Shown in pieces: positions 22,708 through 30,405 of a DNA stretch of 30,405 nt. Source of the stretch: an uncultured bacterium (GTDB lineage: Bacteria > Actinomycetota > Coriobacteriia > Coriobacteriales > Coriobacteriaceae); assembly GCA_905214525.1 (NCBI GenBank), contig CAJMMN010000028.1:1-30405 (forward strand), given 5' to 3'. The notes below the pieces were generated by a model. That model worked only from the letters and a program-made list of their open reading frames with translations, did not search any database and was not told where the DNA came from. The first letter of the stretch is position 1. The number at the start of each line of letters is the position of its first letter. A program made the translations under genes and the position numbers.

Positions 22708-25700
22708 CTACCGACGTTTGGTGAACACGAACACGCCGACGATGGCGAGACCAATGACGCCGGCGGCAACGCCAACAATGGCGAGCGGGTTGATGCCAGT
22801 CTCCTGCTCGGAAGCACTAGAGGACTTCTTAGCAGCGGTCGTGGAAACAGCACCCATATCGGACTTGGAATCGGACTTCTTGTCGGACTTGCTGTCCTTC
22901 TTGCCAGACTTCTTGTCAGACTTCTTCTCGTCCTTCTTATCGGACTTATCGGAGTCTTTCTTGTCGGACTTGTTGTCCTTGGTCTCGGTCTTGGTCGACA
23001 CCGTCGTCTTGGTCACCGGCTTCTGACCCGGGGCGATAGCGCCGCCAGCCTGCTGGCCCTTCGTGCCGGAGCCGGAGCCCGTGCCAGCGCCAGCACCGGA
23101 ACCGTTGCCAGCGCCACCGTTGCCACCATTAGTGCCAGAACCGCCATTACCGCCAGGGTTAACGGCATTCTTGGTCCACTTGGCATACAGCGTCAGATCG
23201 GCCGTCACCGGCGTGCTAAAGTCATACGCCTGCGCGCAAGCCTCATCGGTATACCAACCGGCAAAGGTGTAACCCTTGCACTGCGGCTTAGTCGAGGGCT
23301 CCGTCGCCACCTTGCCTTCCTTCACGCGTTGAGAATCGGGCATCGCCGCATCCTTACCGTTAGCGTCGAACGTCACGGTATAGCGCTTGACCCTTTGGCC
23401 ATTACCCTTGACAGCAAACAGCTTGCCCGAGTCATTGACATAGTAGAGCGAGCCATCGGATCCGACCGAAATAGAAGCCATGCAGTACTGCTGGTCGCCC
23501 GCCGCGGGCGTATAAAGCAGCTCGGCCTCGTTGTCGCCAATACGGTAGCGATAGATGCCGCCCGGGTTGTTGTTAGACGTAAAGTAGACGTACGTCTCGC
23601 CATTCTGGACAGAAACGACCGGCTGCGACTTTACATCACCGCCGCCCGAAGCCCCCTGACGAATATAGCTACCATCTGCCTTGCAAATGGAATAGTCCAC
23701 GGCAAGTGTCTCGGCATCAATCACTGCAAGCTGGCCGTAGTGATACGTGTACTTGTTCTGATAACCGCCCATAAAGGATTCGGTCGATGCGCCTCCGACC
23801 ACAATCTTGCCGTTGACCAGCACTGGCGTCGAGGTCGAGCTGCCACCAAACGTCACCTTGCCAAGCTCGGAAAGCGTTCCGTCCGTTCCAACCGAAAGCT
23901 TATGCAAAACGCCATCGGCGCTCACGACATAAGCGATCGATCCATCGACCAGCACCGTCGTGCGCACGCGCTCGGCAATCTTGAGCGACGCAACGGTCTT
24001 TCCAGTTTCGGGGTCAACCGTGCTCACCGTACCGGAATCATCTGCGATGACGCCATAATTGCCCGAGAACGCCAAGCCGGCCCAGTAGTAGCCCTTGCTG
24101 TTCTCGTTCTTATGCTGCCACATAACCTTGCCATCGGAGATGCGCACGCAGAGCAGGTAGCCGTCGCTCGAGTCGGACCAGCTGGCCGATGCCGTCCCAA
24201 AGTAGGCAAAGCCGTCACGAACCGTAATGGACGCAAGAGACTGCTGAGCACCATCGGGGCCAGCAGGCAACTCATCGGTTACCCAAACCGTCGCCAGAGC
24301 ATCAACCGTCAGCGCCTGCAGGCGACCGCTCGAAAGCGGCACGAGTATCACGCCGCCGGTGTATACCATACGCGAGGTCGAATCGATCTTTGCCGCCAAA
24401 GGCGATTCGGCAACGGTCTCACCCGTGTCGACATTTTTCTTGAGCAGCTTGGAACCAACGGCCACGTAGAGGTAGTCACCGACCAGTAACGGGTCGGAAA
24501 TACCCTTGCTCCATTCGTTCGAGCCCTTGAGCTCGCTCACCCATTTTGCCTCAGCGTCCTTCGTGGGTACAGGAGCGTCGGTTACTTTGCCTGCGCTCGT
24601 ATAACCAGGCCAATCGCTATCCCAGTTAGGGCGTGCGGCACCCGGGTCAACAACAACACTGTCGACGCCGGGCACGGTATCGCCGGGAGCAAAAGCCCAG
24701 ACGATTTTGTCGCCAGACTTGAGCACGTAATCGCTATCGAGCTGAGACCCAGGAACGCCGTTGACAAAGAACGACCATGCACCCGACAGCTCGGTGCCAT
24801 CAAGCGGAGATACGAGACTATAGACGCCCCAATAGCCAAATTGGTCGTACATTTTTGACTTTATGCCAAGGGCATCGAAGTAAGCAGCAGAGGCATCCTT
24901 AATCGACGTGCCCTTAGCAAACACCTGGGTCGAAGGGCTCGTCCAACGCTGAGCTATCTCGGCCTTTTTGCCAATAATCTCCATCGTGACGGAAACCTGC
25001 TCGGGCGCGGGGTCGCCGTACTTCGAGTAGCACCAGACGACGGAGTCGCCGTCCTTGAGCGTGTAGCCGCCCGCGCCGGCGTCGGAGGCGCTGCCGTTGA
25101 CGAACAGCTGCCAGTACGCGCCGGTCGTCGAGTCGTAGCCGAGCTTGCGGCCCTTATCGAAGGGCGACGTGATCGTGTTGAGCGCCCAGCCCCAGGTGCC
25201 GTTGGGGTCGTAGTCGGCCTTGAGGCCGGCCTGCTTGAAGAGCTGCTCGGAGAGGTCGGCCGCGGTCGAGCCCTCCTTCAGCGTGATCCGCTGCGCGGCG
25301 GCCCAGGTCTGCTGGGCGCCCTTGGCGTCGGTGCCGACGATGGAGCACGTGGCAGAGACATCCTGGCCCTCGGCCTTGGCAGGCTGAGCCTTGGCCTCTC
25401 CAGCGGCAGAGACAACGGCGGCGTCCTGCTTCGAGGCATCGGACGTCGATGCAGCCGGCGCCTCATTGCCTGCAGCGCTATCGTCCTCAGTCTTGTCGGT
25501 AGGGCCCGAAGCTGTTGCGGCGTCATCTTGCTCGGTAGTGCCTCCATTCGCCACCACGCCGCTCACATTGAGGTCGGCAGCAGGGCTTGTCGCGAACTCA
25601 CCAGAGCCGTTCTCGGCAGGCGGTGCCGCCTGAGCCACAGCCTCGGCAATGCCCTCGGCGCCCTCGGCCCACAGCTGAGCCGGCGTGGTGCCAAAGGCCA

Positions 25701-25887
25701 TCGCGAAGGCCAGGAATGCCACCAGGCCGCGCTTGGCTATACCGCGTGCAATCGCGCCACGGCGATGCAACGAGGCGCACACACGCTCGTCCACAAACAT
25801 ATCCATTTGTCTCCCATTGTCTGTACTTGGAGCGTTGCCTTGAGGCTGCCCCACGTCATCGCGCATGTTGCGCTCGAGTTCCCCCAT
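22708..25887 (-). CDS. Large surface protein: two DUF4430 domains, beta-propeller, InlB repeat, membrane anchor
   Basis: 1059 residues from ATG 25887 (AAGGGGG 6 nt upstream); ATG 25806 with GGGAG close by is a good alternative, and the frame opens at TTG 25950. Parts in order: a basic region and signal-type helix (about 52-70), an acidic Ala-rich linker, DUF4430 domains at about 177-289 and 297-403, a repeat region of strands with SDGKVMW, DPETGKTV and VNGKIVVGG patterns that fits a PQQ/WD-like beta-propeller (about 460-830), one InlB/Listeria-Bacteroides repeat (about 835-906, with GYTFAGWYTDEAC and LTLYAKW), a Gly-rich then Lys/Asp/Ser-rich stalk (about 909-1030) and a C-terminal membrane helix plus TKRR. 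With the cobalamin riboswitch upstream, B12 capture at the cell surface is the best reading. There is no LPXTG motif. Confidence 0.85.
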   Translation of the reverse strand: MGELERNMRDDVGQPQGNAPSTDNGRQMDMFVDERVCASLHRRGAIARGIAKRGLVAFLAFAMAFGTTPAQLWAEGAEGIAEAVAQAAPPAENGSGEFATSPAADLNVSGVVANGGTTEQDDAATASGPTDKTEDDSAAGNEAPAASTSDASKQDAAVVSAAGEAKAQPAKAEGQDVSATCSIVGTDAKGAQQTWAAAQRITLKEGSTAADLSEQLFKQAGLKADYDPNGTWGWALNTITSPFDKGRKLGYDSTTGAYWQLFVNGSASDAGAGGYTLKDGDSVVWCYSKYGDPAPEQVSVTMEIIGKKAEIAQRWTSPSTQVFAKGTSIKDASAAYFDALGIKSKMYDQFGYWGVYSLVSPLDGTELSGAWSFFVNGVPGSQLDSDYVLKSGDKIVWAFAPGDTVPGVDSVVVDPGAARPNWDSDWPGYTSAGKVTDAPVPTKDAEAKWVSELKGSNEWSKGISDPLLVGDYLYVAVGSKLLKKNVDTGETVAESPLAAKIDSTSRMVYTGGVILVPLSSGRLQALTVDALATVWVTDELPAGPDGAQQSLASITVRDGFAYFGTASASWSDSSDGYLLCVRISDGKVMWQHKNENSKGYYWAGLAFSGNYGVIADDSGTVSTVDPETGKTVASLKIAERVRTTVLVDGSIAYVVSADGVLHKLSVGTDGTLSELGKVTFGGSSTSTPVLVNGKIVVGGASTESFMGGYQNKYTYHYGQLAVIDAETLAVDYSICKADGSYIRQGASGGGDVKSQPVVSVQNGETYVYFTSNNNPGGIYRYRIGDNEAELLYTPAAGDQQYCMASISVGSDGSLYYVNDSGKLFAVKGNGQRVKRYTVTFDANGKDAAMPDSQRVKEGKVATEPSTKPQCKGYTFAGWYTDEACAQAYDFSTPVTADLTLYAKWTKNAVNPGGNGGSGTNGGNGGAGNGSGAGAGTGSGSGTKGQQAGGAIAPGQKPVTKTTVSTKTETKDNKSDKKDSDKSDKKDEKKSDKKSGKKDSKSDKKSDSKSDMGAVSTTAAKKSSSASEQETGINPLAIVGVAAGVIGLAIVGVFVFTKRR

Positions 25888-25946
25888 CGGGGTCCCCCTT
25901 CCCTCCAGAGCCCTATGCACACCGGCGGCATACGCCGCAGCCGCAT

Positions 25947-26130
25947 GCAAGATGGGAGGCGATCCGACTTAACCTTAACGACTCGGGCACGTCGTCCGAT
26001 CTGCGACGCGAACATCCCGAGCCAAGAGGAATTACGGTTACTGGTACAGCCGGGGACTTGCACCCCAATTCTCCCAAACGCGCAGGTAAACCGCGCATTC
26101 ATGCGTCTCCGCACCACCATCTAGGCCATC
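25947..26130 (-). ncRNA. Cobalamin (B12) riboswitch
   Basis: On the minus strand the core GGGGTGCAAGTCCCC, then GGCTGTACCAGTAACCGTAA, matches the conserved centre of cobalamin riboswitches. It follows a GC stem (GCGCGGTTTACCTGCGCG). A peripheral stem GGCTCGGG/CCCGAGTC comes next, then a B12-box-like segment AAGTCGGATCGCCTCCCATC (25970-25951). A short hairpin GCGGC-GTAT-GCCGC follows, a candidate kissing-loop partner. No T-tract terminator is seen before the gene, so control is probably translational. B12 binding would be expected to shut the DUF4430 genes off. Confidence 0.85.
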
Positions 26131-26132
26131 GA

Positions 26133-26160
26133 TTATTACCGTCAAAATGGTATCACGCAA
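26133..26160 (-). promoter_or_regulatory. Probable promoter of the riboswitch-DUF4430 operon
   Basis: TTGCGT (26160-26155) and TAATAA (26138-26133) are 16 nt apart on the minus strand and lie directly before the riboswitch. The -35 overlaps the tail of the upstream terminator. Confidence 0.5.
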
Positions 26161-26186
26161 AAGAGCCTCGCACGCAGGCGAAGCCC
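26159..26186 (-). terminator. Terminator after the ABC1 kinase-like gene
   Basis: On the minus strand GGGCTTCG pairs with CGAGGCTC (two G-T/G-U pairs) around an 8-nt loop and is followed by TTTT. It lies about 50 nt after the stop codon. Confidence 0.55.
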
Positions 26187-26237
26187 AAGGTAAAAACTAT
26201 TGTTTGCGATAGGAAAATGCGGTGACGGTCGCGGCCT

Positions 26238-28001
26238 CTAGTGCTTGCCGCCGTGACTGTTGAGCCAGATATTGCGGCCCAGCATAAGCGCCAGCACCAG
26301 CGCGCTCACGTAGCCCATAAAGCCAATGACTGGGATACCAAACACAACCGGCTCGATGCGCGCGTAGTACACCACCGACGAACCGATAAACAGGCCAGCA
26401 ATCACAATTGCCATCGACATACGGTCGATAATTCCGCCCAGCTGTCGCAGCGCCTTATCGCTGCTCATGATCTGCGTGTTCACCTTAAGCTGGCCGCGCG
26501 TGAGCATGCGCGAAGCCAGGCCAAGATACTCGGCCGCCTCAAGCGAGCCTTTTGCCGCGCGATAGCTGCTCGCGGCAAGATCGCGTCCCATGTCGCGCAC
26601 GCGCGCATAAGTGCTTTTTTCGTTTTTGATATGCGTCTGAATGATCTGGATCATGTTGACGTTGGGCATGTACTCGGTCAACAGGCCCTCGAGCGTCACC
26701 ATGCCGCGGGCGAACATCGTTACCACGCTCGGCAGCTCAACGTCGTTTTTGCGCGCCAGGTTTAACAGCGAGGTCAAAAACTCGCCGATATCCAGATCCT
26801 TCAGGTCAAGGCCCGCAAAGTCAGCCACGATAAAGTCCAAATCGGACAAAAAGGCCGAATGATCGAGCTCAGCCGAGTCGCCACGCGTCACGGCGAAGCG
26901 CATGAGCGAATCCTTGAGCTTGGGCACGTCACCCTCGGCCACGGCGAAAATCATGTCCTTGACGATACCGCGATCGTGACTCGACATGCGTCCGACCATG
27001 CCCAAGTCGATAAAGTAAACGATGCCGTCCTTGAGAATAATGTTTCCCGCATGCGGGTCGGCATGGAAAAAGCCGTCATCGAGCACCTGCGTCGAGTAAT
27101 CCTCGACGATTGCGGCACCGATCTTTTCCAAGTCATAGCCCTCGGCCACCAAGCGTTCAGGATCGGCGATCGAAATGCCGTCGACGTAGTCCATAACCAC
27201 CACGTGCTCGGTGCACAGGTCCAGATAGGATTTAGGACACGTCACGCCATGAACGCTCTTATGGAACTCGTAGAAGTCGTTGAGGTTTTTGGCCTCGGCC
27301 AAAAAGTTGGTCTCCTCGCGAAACGAGGTCCACAACTCCTCGACTACGCCGTGCAGGTCAACAAATTGATCGGTGTTGACGAACTTGGAAACGATACGCA
27401 CCACCGAGCGGATGATATCGATGTCCTGTGCCATAACCTGCTGCGCACCGGGGCGCTGCACCTTGACGGCCACGTCCTCGCCCGTCACCAGACGAGCGCG
27501 GTGCACCTGCGCGAGCGATGCGCTACCAAGCGGATTGGGGTCGATCGCATCGAACATCTCCCCCAGGCGCAGGCCGTATTCTTCTTCCAGACAACTGAGT
27601 ACGACCTCGTACGGCACCGGCTCCACGTCGGAGCGCAGACGACGCAGCTCGTCGCAAAAGCGTTGCGGCAGAATCTCGGACCGGTTGGCCAGAATCTGCC
27701 CCATCTTGACGAACATGGGGCCGAGTTCCTCGAGCAGGCGGCGCAAACGAACCGGCGTGAGGTTATCCCACACACGGTACTTTTTGACCAGGCGAACAAT
27801 CTGCCCGATGCGTTCGCGACGACCCGCCGGCGTGAGCTGGTATTCCTCGTCCGGCGCCATCGCGTCGGGCTCCTCTGGCACCATATCGACAGCGCGCGGC
27901 TTCTTGCGAGCGCCCGAGACGGCGGCGTCGACCTCATCGACAACCGCTGCCTCGTCACCCAAGGGATCTAGATTGTTGTAATCGGTGGTGGAATCTGCCA
28001 T
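26238..28001 (-). CDS. ABC1/AarF/UbiB-type atypical protein kinase-like membrane protein
   Basis: A 587-residue member of the UbiB/ADCK family, which has a protein-kinase-like fold and is linked to quinone or isoprenoid lipid homeostasis. Visible are the family KxGQ motif (MFVKMGQ, about 95-101), the nucleotide loop NPLGSASLAQVH, VAVKVQRPG, the acidic helix EETNFLAEA, VMDYVDG, HADPHAGN (catalytic-loop equivalent) and FIDLGMVG (DFG-like). Two membrane helices close the protein (about 530-550 and 555-575). The first ~60 residues are acidic and variable. The substrate is unknown. The phasin-like gene upstream ends 8 nt before this start, so the two are co-expressed; phasins bind lipid surfaces, which loosely fits a lipid role. 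Confidence 0.92.
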   Translation of the reverse strand: MADSTTDYNNLDPLGDEAAVVDEVDAAVSGARKKPRAVDMVPEEPDAMAPDEEYQLTPAGRRERIGQIVRLVKKYRVWDNLTPVRLRRLLEELGPMFVKMGQILANRSEILPQRFCDELRRLRSDVEPVPYEVVLSCLEEEYGLRLGEMFDAIDPNPLGSASLAQVHRARLVTGEDVAVKVQRPGAQQVMAQDIDIIRSVVRIVSKFVNTDQFVDLHGVVEELWTSFREETNFLAEAKNLNDFYEFHKSVHGVTCPKSYLDLCTEHVVVMDYVDGISIADPERLVAEGYDLEKIGAAIVEDYSTQVLDDGFFHADPHAGNIILKDGIVYFIDLGMVGRMSSHDRGIVKDMIFAVAEGDVPKLKDSLMRFAVTRGDSAELDHSAFLSDLDFIVADFAGLDLKDLDIGEFLTSLLNLARKNDVELPSVVTMFARGMVTLEGLLTEYMPNVNMIQIIQTHIKNEKSTYARVRDMGRDLAASSYRAAKGSLEAAEYLGLASRMLTRGQLKVNTQIMSSDKALRQLGGIIDRMSMAIVIAGLFIGSSVVYYARIEPVVFGIPVIGFMGYVSALVLALMLGRNIWLNSHGGKH

Positions 28002-28009
28002 CTGCGCTG

Positions 28010-28426
28010 CTACTCGGCCTCTTCGGTATCCTTCGCATCGTCGGGCTCAACGGACTCGACGGGCACCGAGGTCACGTTGTCCTCGACCGAATCGACGATG
28101 TCGCGCACATGGGCCAGGAAGGCCGTGCGCTCGGGGGCTGTCATGACGCGGACGCGAGCCAGAATGAGCTCGTCGAGCACGCGCTGGGCCGCGGTCTCGC
28201 CCTGCATGCCCAAGCGCTCGGTCAGATCGGAGATGGTACCGCCGGCCTGTTCGAACATGTCGGACACACTGCGGGCGATACCGGGGGCGCCTGCGTCCTT
28301 GCGCACCTGCTCGCCCTTGGTGTTAAGGTCGTCGAGAACCTTCTTGCTGCCCTCGACGGCAACGGCGGCGGCGCCAAAGCCAACGTTGATGGCGCCGTTA
28401 ACAAGCTGATCGAGTTTCATAACCAT
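28010..28426 (-). CDS. Phasin-like small helical protein
   Basis: 138 residues from ATG 28426, which has GGAG 6 nt upstream; the open frame reaches TTG 28438. The sequence is nearly all helix. An amphipathic N-terminal part (MKLDQLVNGAINVGFGAAAVAVEGSK) is followed by regularly spaced charged helices and an acidic tail (EPDDAKDTEEAE). The pattern resembles phasin-family proteins, which coat granules or interact with lipids, but I recognise no diagnostic motif. It is the first gene of a two-gene unit with the ABC1 kinase-like protein, only 8 nt apart. An alternative view is a generic coiled-coil regulator of that kinase. Confidence 0.72.
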   Translation of the reverse strand: MVMKLDQLVNGAINVGFGAAAVAVEGSKKVLDDLNTKGEQVRKDAGAPGIARSVSDMFEQAGGTISDLTERLGMQGETAAQRVLDELILARVRVMTAPERTAFLAHVRDIVDSVEDNVTSVPVESVEPDDAKDTEEAE

Positions 28427-28525
28427 GGTTGTCTCCAATCACAAACAACTGCATTGGCGTTCTTGTACCCAAGATTGAGTGAAAGCGACAAAGCGTTTTA
28501 GCGCTATTCGATCGACGGGAAATCC

Positions 28526-30049
28526 CTACCTCACGTTGTCGTTCATCGCGAAAGAGTTCTTCATGGCGCAGCTCGTGGTGTAGAGCACCTTGCCCAACAG
28601 GGCATCGGTCTCCACGCGCACGAGCTCGGCAAACTCCTCGTTGGCGCGTGCAAGCTCGGCAGGCACCTCGGCCTCGGGCAGAACGGCTACGGCAGCGTCG
28701 ACGTCATGAATCTGCTTGTGGCCCATGCCGCCGACCTTCTCCTGATAATCCTCGACTGCGCGGCCGCACTCATGGAAGCGGACGTCGGCCAGCGCGCCGA
28801 TCAGGCGGTTGGCCCAGTAGAAGTTTTCGGACGTCACGCGAGCCTGCGTGTCGGCAAAGTACTCGGGCATGGTCTCGACGTTGGCGTACAGCGGAACCAG
28901 CGCGTTAAACGAGTTGGAGCCAAAGGCCATCCACTGCACGGCGCGGTAGGCCGGCTGTGCATAGGGGCGCAGCTGCAGCACGGCGAGCTGGCTGTTGCGG
29001 TTGATGCCGATGGGGCGATAGGCACCGCGCGTGGCGGGCGTGCCCTTGCTGCCGTAGCAGTCGTACTCCGTGCCCTGGTAGTGGCTGGAGAGCACGTACT
29101 TGATGTCCTCGATGGTCACCTTGCGCTCGGGCACACGGCTCCAGGGGATGTCGTCGCTCTCGGGCGTGTAGTCGGCATCGGGGCCGTCCCACACGTCGCT
29201 GGGGTTGAGACAGCGCTGCATGTACCAGGCGCGCGGCGTGTTGTAGACATGGTCGCTGTCGCTGTGCGAGCCAAAGGCCTCGCGCGGGTTAAAGACCGTC
29301 GCCGGGCCGTCGCCCTCGACACCCAGCGTCAGGTCCAGATGCCACTCGGCCATCCAGGAGCGCAGGTCGGCGGAGCACATGTGGTCGGTCTGGGCGCCCT
29401 CGGCGTCGTCCAGGTCAAAGCTGTCGATACCCAGCTGGTTGGGCATGGTCACATAGGCGTCATCGGGCACGCGCTTGGCGATCCAGTGGTGGCCGCCGAT
29501 GGTCTCGAGCCACCAGATCTCGTCAACGTCGCTAAAGGCGATGCCGTTGTTCTCGTAGGTGCCGTAGCGCTCGAGCAGATCACCCAGGATACGAACGCCG
29601 TCGCGAGCGGACTTGGCATACGGCAGGACCAGGGTCACCATGTCCTCCTCGCCCAAGCCACCGGGCTGCGCCGGAACGTATCCATCCTCGCCTTCGTTGC
29701 CCTTGGCGGGCAGGTAGTCCACAAGCGGGTCGGCGCCGCGGACGCGCTCGTTGGTGGTGAGCGTCTCGGTTGCGGACATGCCGACATTGAGCTCGTTGAA
29801 ACCGGCCTCGGCCCAGATGCCGTGGCCCGGGACAACATCGGGGACGCTCGTGTAGCGCATGGGATTGTCGGACAGCTCAACGGTTAGGTGACTCAGGACG
29901 CTCGTGTAGACGCGCGGCTGCTCGTCGGGATGCACCACGCGCATGCGCTTGGGCTCAAACACCCCGTTGGACGAGTCCTCGTTACGCGCGACCAGGGTCG
30001 ACCCGTCGTAGCTCGCATTCTTACCAACCAAAATCGTTGTGCACGGCAT
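28526..30049 (-). CDS. C69 family dipeptidase (PepD-like)
   Basis: 507 residues from ATG 30049, chosen for its AGGAGG site 6 nt upstream; the frame includes an extra Met at 30055. C69 dipeptidases are N-terminal-nucleophile hydrolases that split a wide range of dipeptides. Here MPCTTILVGK puts the nucleophile Cys at position 3, exposed after removal of a very short pre-sequence. Other family signatures are DGSTLVARNEDS, EAGFNELNVGMSATET, GDLLERYG, WWLETIGGHHWIAKRVPDD and NRNSQLAVLQLRP. There is no signal peptide, so it is probably cytosolic and used in peptide nutrition. It appears monocistronic. Confidence 0.92.
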   Translation of the reverse strand: MPCTTILVGKNASYDGSTLVARNEDSSNGVFEPKRMRVVHPDEQPRVYTSVLSHLTVELSDNPMRYTSVPDVVPGHGIWAEAGFNELNVGMSATETLTTNERVRGADPLVDYLPAKGNEGEDGYVPAQPGGLGEEDMVTLVLPYAKSARDGVRILGDLLERYGTYENNGIAFSDVDEIWWLETIGGHHWIAKRVPDDAYVTMPNQLGIDSFDLDDAEGAQTDHMCSADLRSWMAEWHLDLTLGVEGDGPATVFNPREAFGSHSDSDHVYNTPRAWYMQRCLNPSDVWDGPDADYTPESDDIPWSRVPERKVTIEDIKYVLSSHYQGTEYDCYGSKGTPATRGAYRPIGINRNSQLAVLQLRPYAQPAYRAVQWMAFGSNSFNALVPLYANVETMPEYFADTQARVTSENFYWANRLIGALADVRFHECGRAVEDYQEKVGGMGHKQIHDVDAAVAVLPEAEVPAELARANEEFAELVRVETDALLGKVLYTTSCAMKNSFAMNDNVR

Positions 30050-30143
30050 GCGCATCCTCCTTGAGCGAAGAAATCAAACGGTAACAGTGTATCGCTTCGG
30101 CGCAAAAAGGGCGAAACCGCCGCCCCGGCAGCCCCCTCGAGAT

Positions 30144-30178
30144 CCCTGTGGTCAAAAAATGCCAAATATGAGTACTGT
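30144..30178 (-). repeat. 35-bp dispersed motif, right copy
   Basis: The minus strand reads the same 35-nt motif as 120-154 with two differences. It is about 95 bp upstream of the C69 start and in the same orientation as that gene. On the minus strand it is followed by GATCTCGAGGGGGC, partly similar to the left flank. Confidence 0.6.
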
Positions 30179-30268
30179 CACAAATTTAGTAGCAGCAATT
30201 TAACCGAATGCAGGTGTCGATAATCTACATTTGTTCAAAAGCTTGACAATGTAATTCCTCATAAGTCC

Positions 30269-30312
30269 AATAAAATAGGCTCTCTATCGATAATTAATAC
30301 CGATTGAGAGCC
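30269..30312 (-). terminator. Terminator-like hairpin for minus-strand transcription from outside the window
   Basis: GGCTCTCTATCG (30278-30289) pairs with CGATTGAGAGCC (30301-30312) with one mismatch. On the minus strand TATTTTATT follows the stem. Confidence 0.55.
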
Positions 30313-30351
30313 AAAATGACCTAAAGCATATGTGACTATCTTGGCAACAGT

Positions 30352-30379
30352 GGTGGCGCGCGCAGACGTGGTGTAAGAG
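30352..30379 (-). repeat. Right copy of the left-edge CTCTTACACCAC motif
   Basis: On the minus strand it reads CTCTTACACCACGTC, then TGCGCGCGCCACC, matching 25-52 at about 23-24 positions with a 2-nt gap. The order of the two shared motifs is the same at both ends of the window. Confidence 0.5.
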
Positions 30380-30405
30380 CGTCCCGAGGTCCGTCGCTGC
30401 AAGTC

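Larger units (their letters stand above)
30050..30405. other. Right-end intergenic region, AT-rich, with repeats
   Basis: No supported gene in about 355 bp. It contains the 35-bp motif copy (30144-30178), an AT-rich stretch (30180-30330) with TTGACA at 30243-30248 on the plus strand but no clear partner -10, a terminator-like hairpin for minus-strand transcription entering from the right (30278-30312), and the second copy of the left-edge motif (30352-30379). A TACACT hexamer near 30090 on the minus strand may be the -10 of the C69 gene. Confidence 0.5.

Noticed and set aside
22663..24489. 608-codon plus-strand frame opposite the DUF4430 genes
   Set aside because: It crosses the junction of two coupled minus-strand genes and its sequence is Arg/Leu/Gly shadow of their coding bias.

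Overview
The window looks like a chromosomal segment of a high-GC gut Coriobacteriia member, most likely Collinsella or a close relative. The basis is protein character only: a class III (Firmicutes-type) fructose-1,6-bisphosphatase, queuosine genes, tandem GtrA proteins, a 12alpha-HSDH-like dehydrogenase, large DUF4430/InlB-repeat surface proteins and GC-rich codon use. The genus is inferred; no rRNA or tRNA gene was seen to confirm it.

Layout. 1-335: short dispersed repeats and a possible gene remnant. 336-3347 (+): a TOTE-type primase-helicase, ending in a long hairpin that overlaps its stop codon. 3411-4103 (-): a YafQ/RelB-type toxin-antitoxin pair with its own operator palindrome. 4135-6166 (-): a LOG-family protein and tgt. 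6167-6620: a composite repeat island. 6621-7421 (-): an SDR oxidoreductase. 7717-9489 (+): an acidic, tail-anchored coiled-coil protein of unknown function. 9487-9878: a second repeat island. 9878-12335 (-): a DUF3267 membrane protein, queH and queA, apparently one operon; with tgt this gives three steps of tRNA queuosine synthesis. 12466-15870 (+): an atypical MetRS and an m5C RNA methyltransferase. 15895-16065 (-): a 56-residue membrane protein. 16256-17347 (+): a TIM-barrel-like protein of unknown function. 17428-18318 (-): a DegV protein. 18637-21653 (+): fbp and two GtrA paralogues. 21814-26160 (-): a cobalamin riboswitch followed by two DUF4430 surface proteins, the larger with a beta-propeller, which looks like a vitamin B12-capture module. 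26238-28426 (-): an ABC1/UbiB-type kinase-like protein and a phasin-like helical protein. 28526-30049 (-): a C69 dipeptidase. 30050-30405: AT-rich intergenic DNA with repeats.

The most unusual signal is not protein coding. Two ~180-190 bp structured elements (6430-6619 and 9699-9878) begin 0-1 nt after the stop codons of two unrelated minus-strand genes. They share an end hairpin, linkers and an inner hairpin with a bulge, but their long central stems differ in sequence and still pair in each copy, with the same bulged A. Each sits beside a copy of a second hairpin element (6308-6412, 9548-9654); the second of these lies between 16-bp direct repeats. A further pair of motifs occurs, inverted, at the two window ends. 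These point to dispersed structured elements that a genome-wide search could define.
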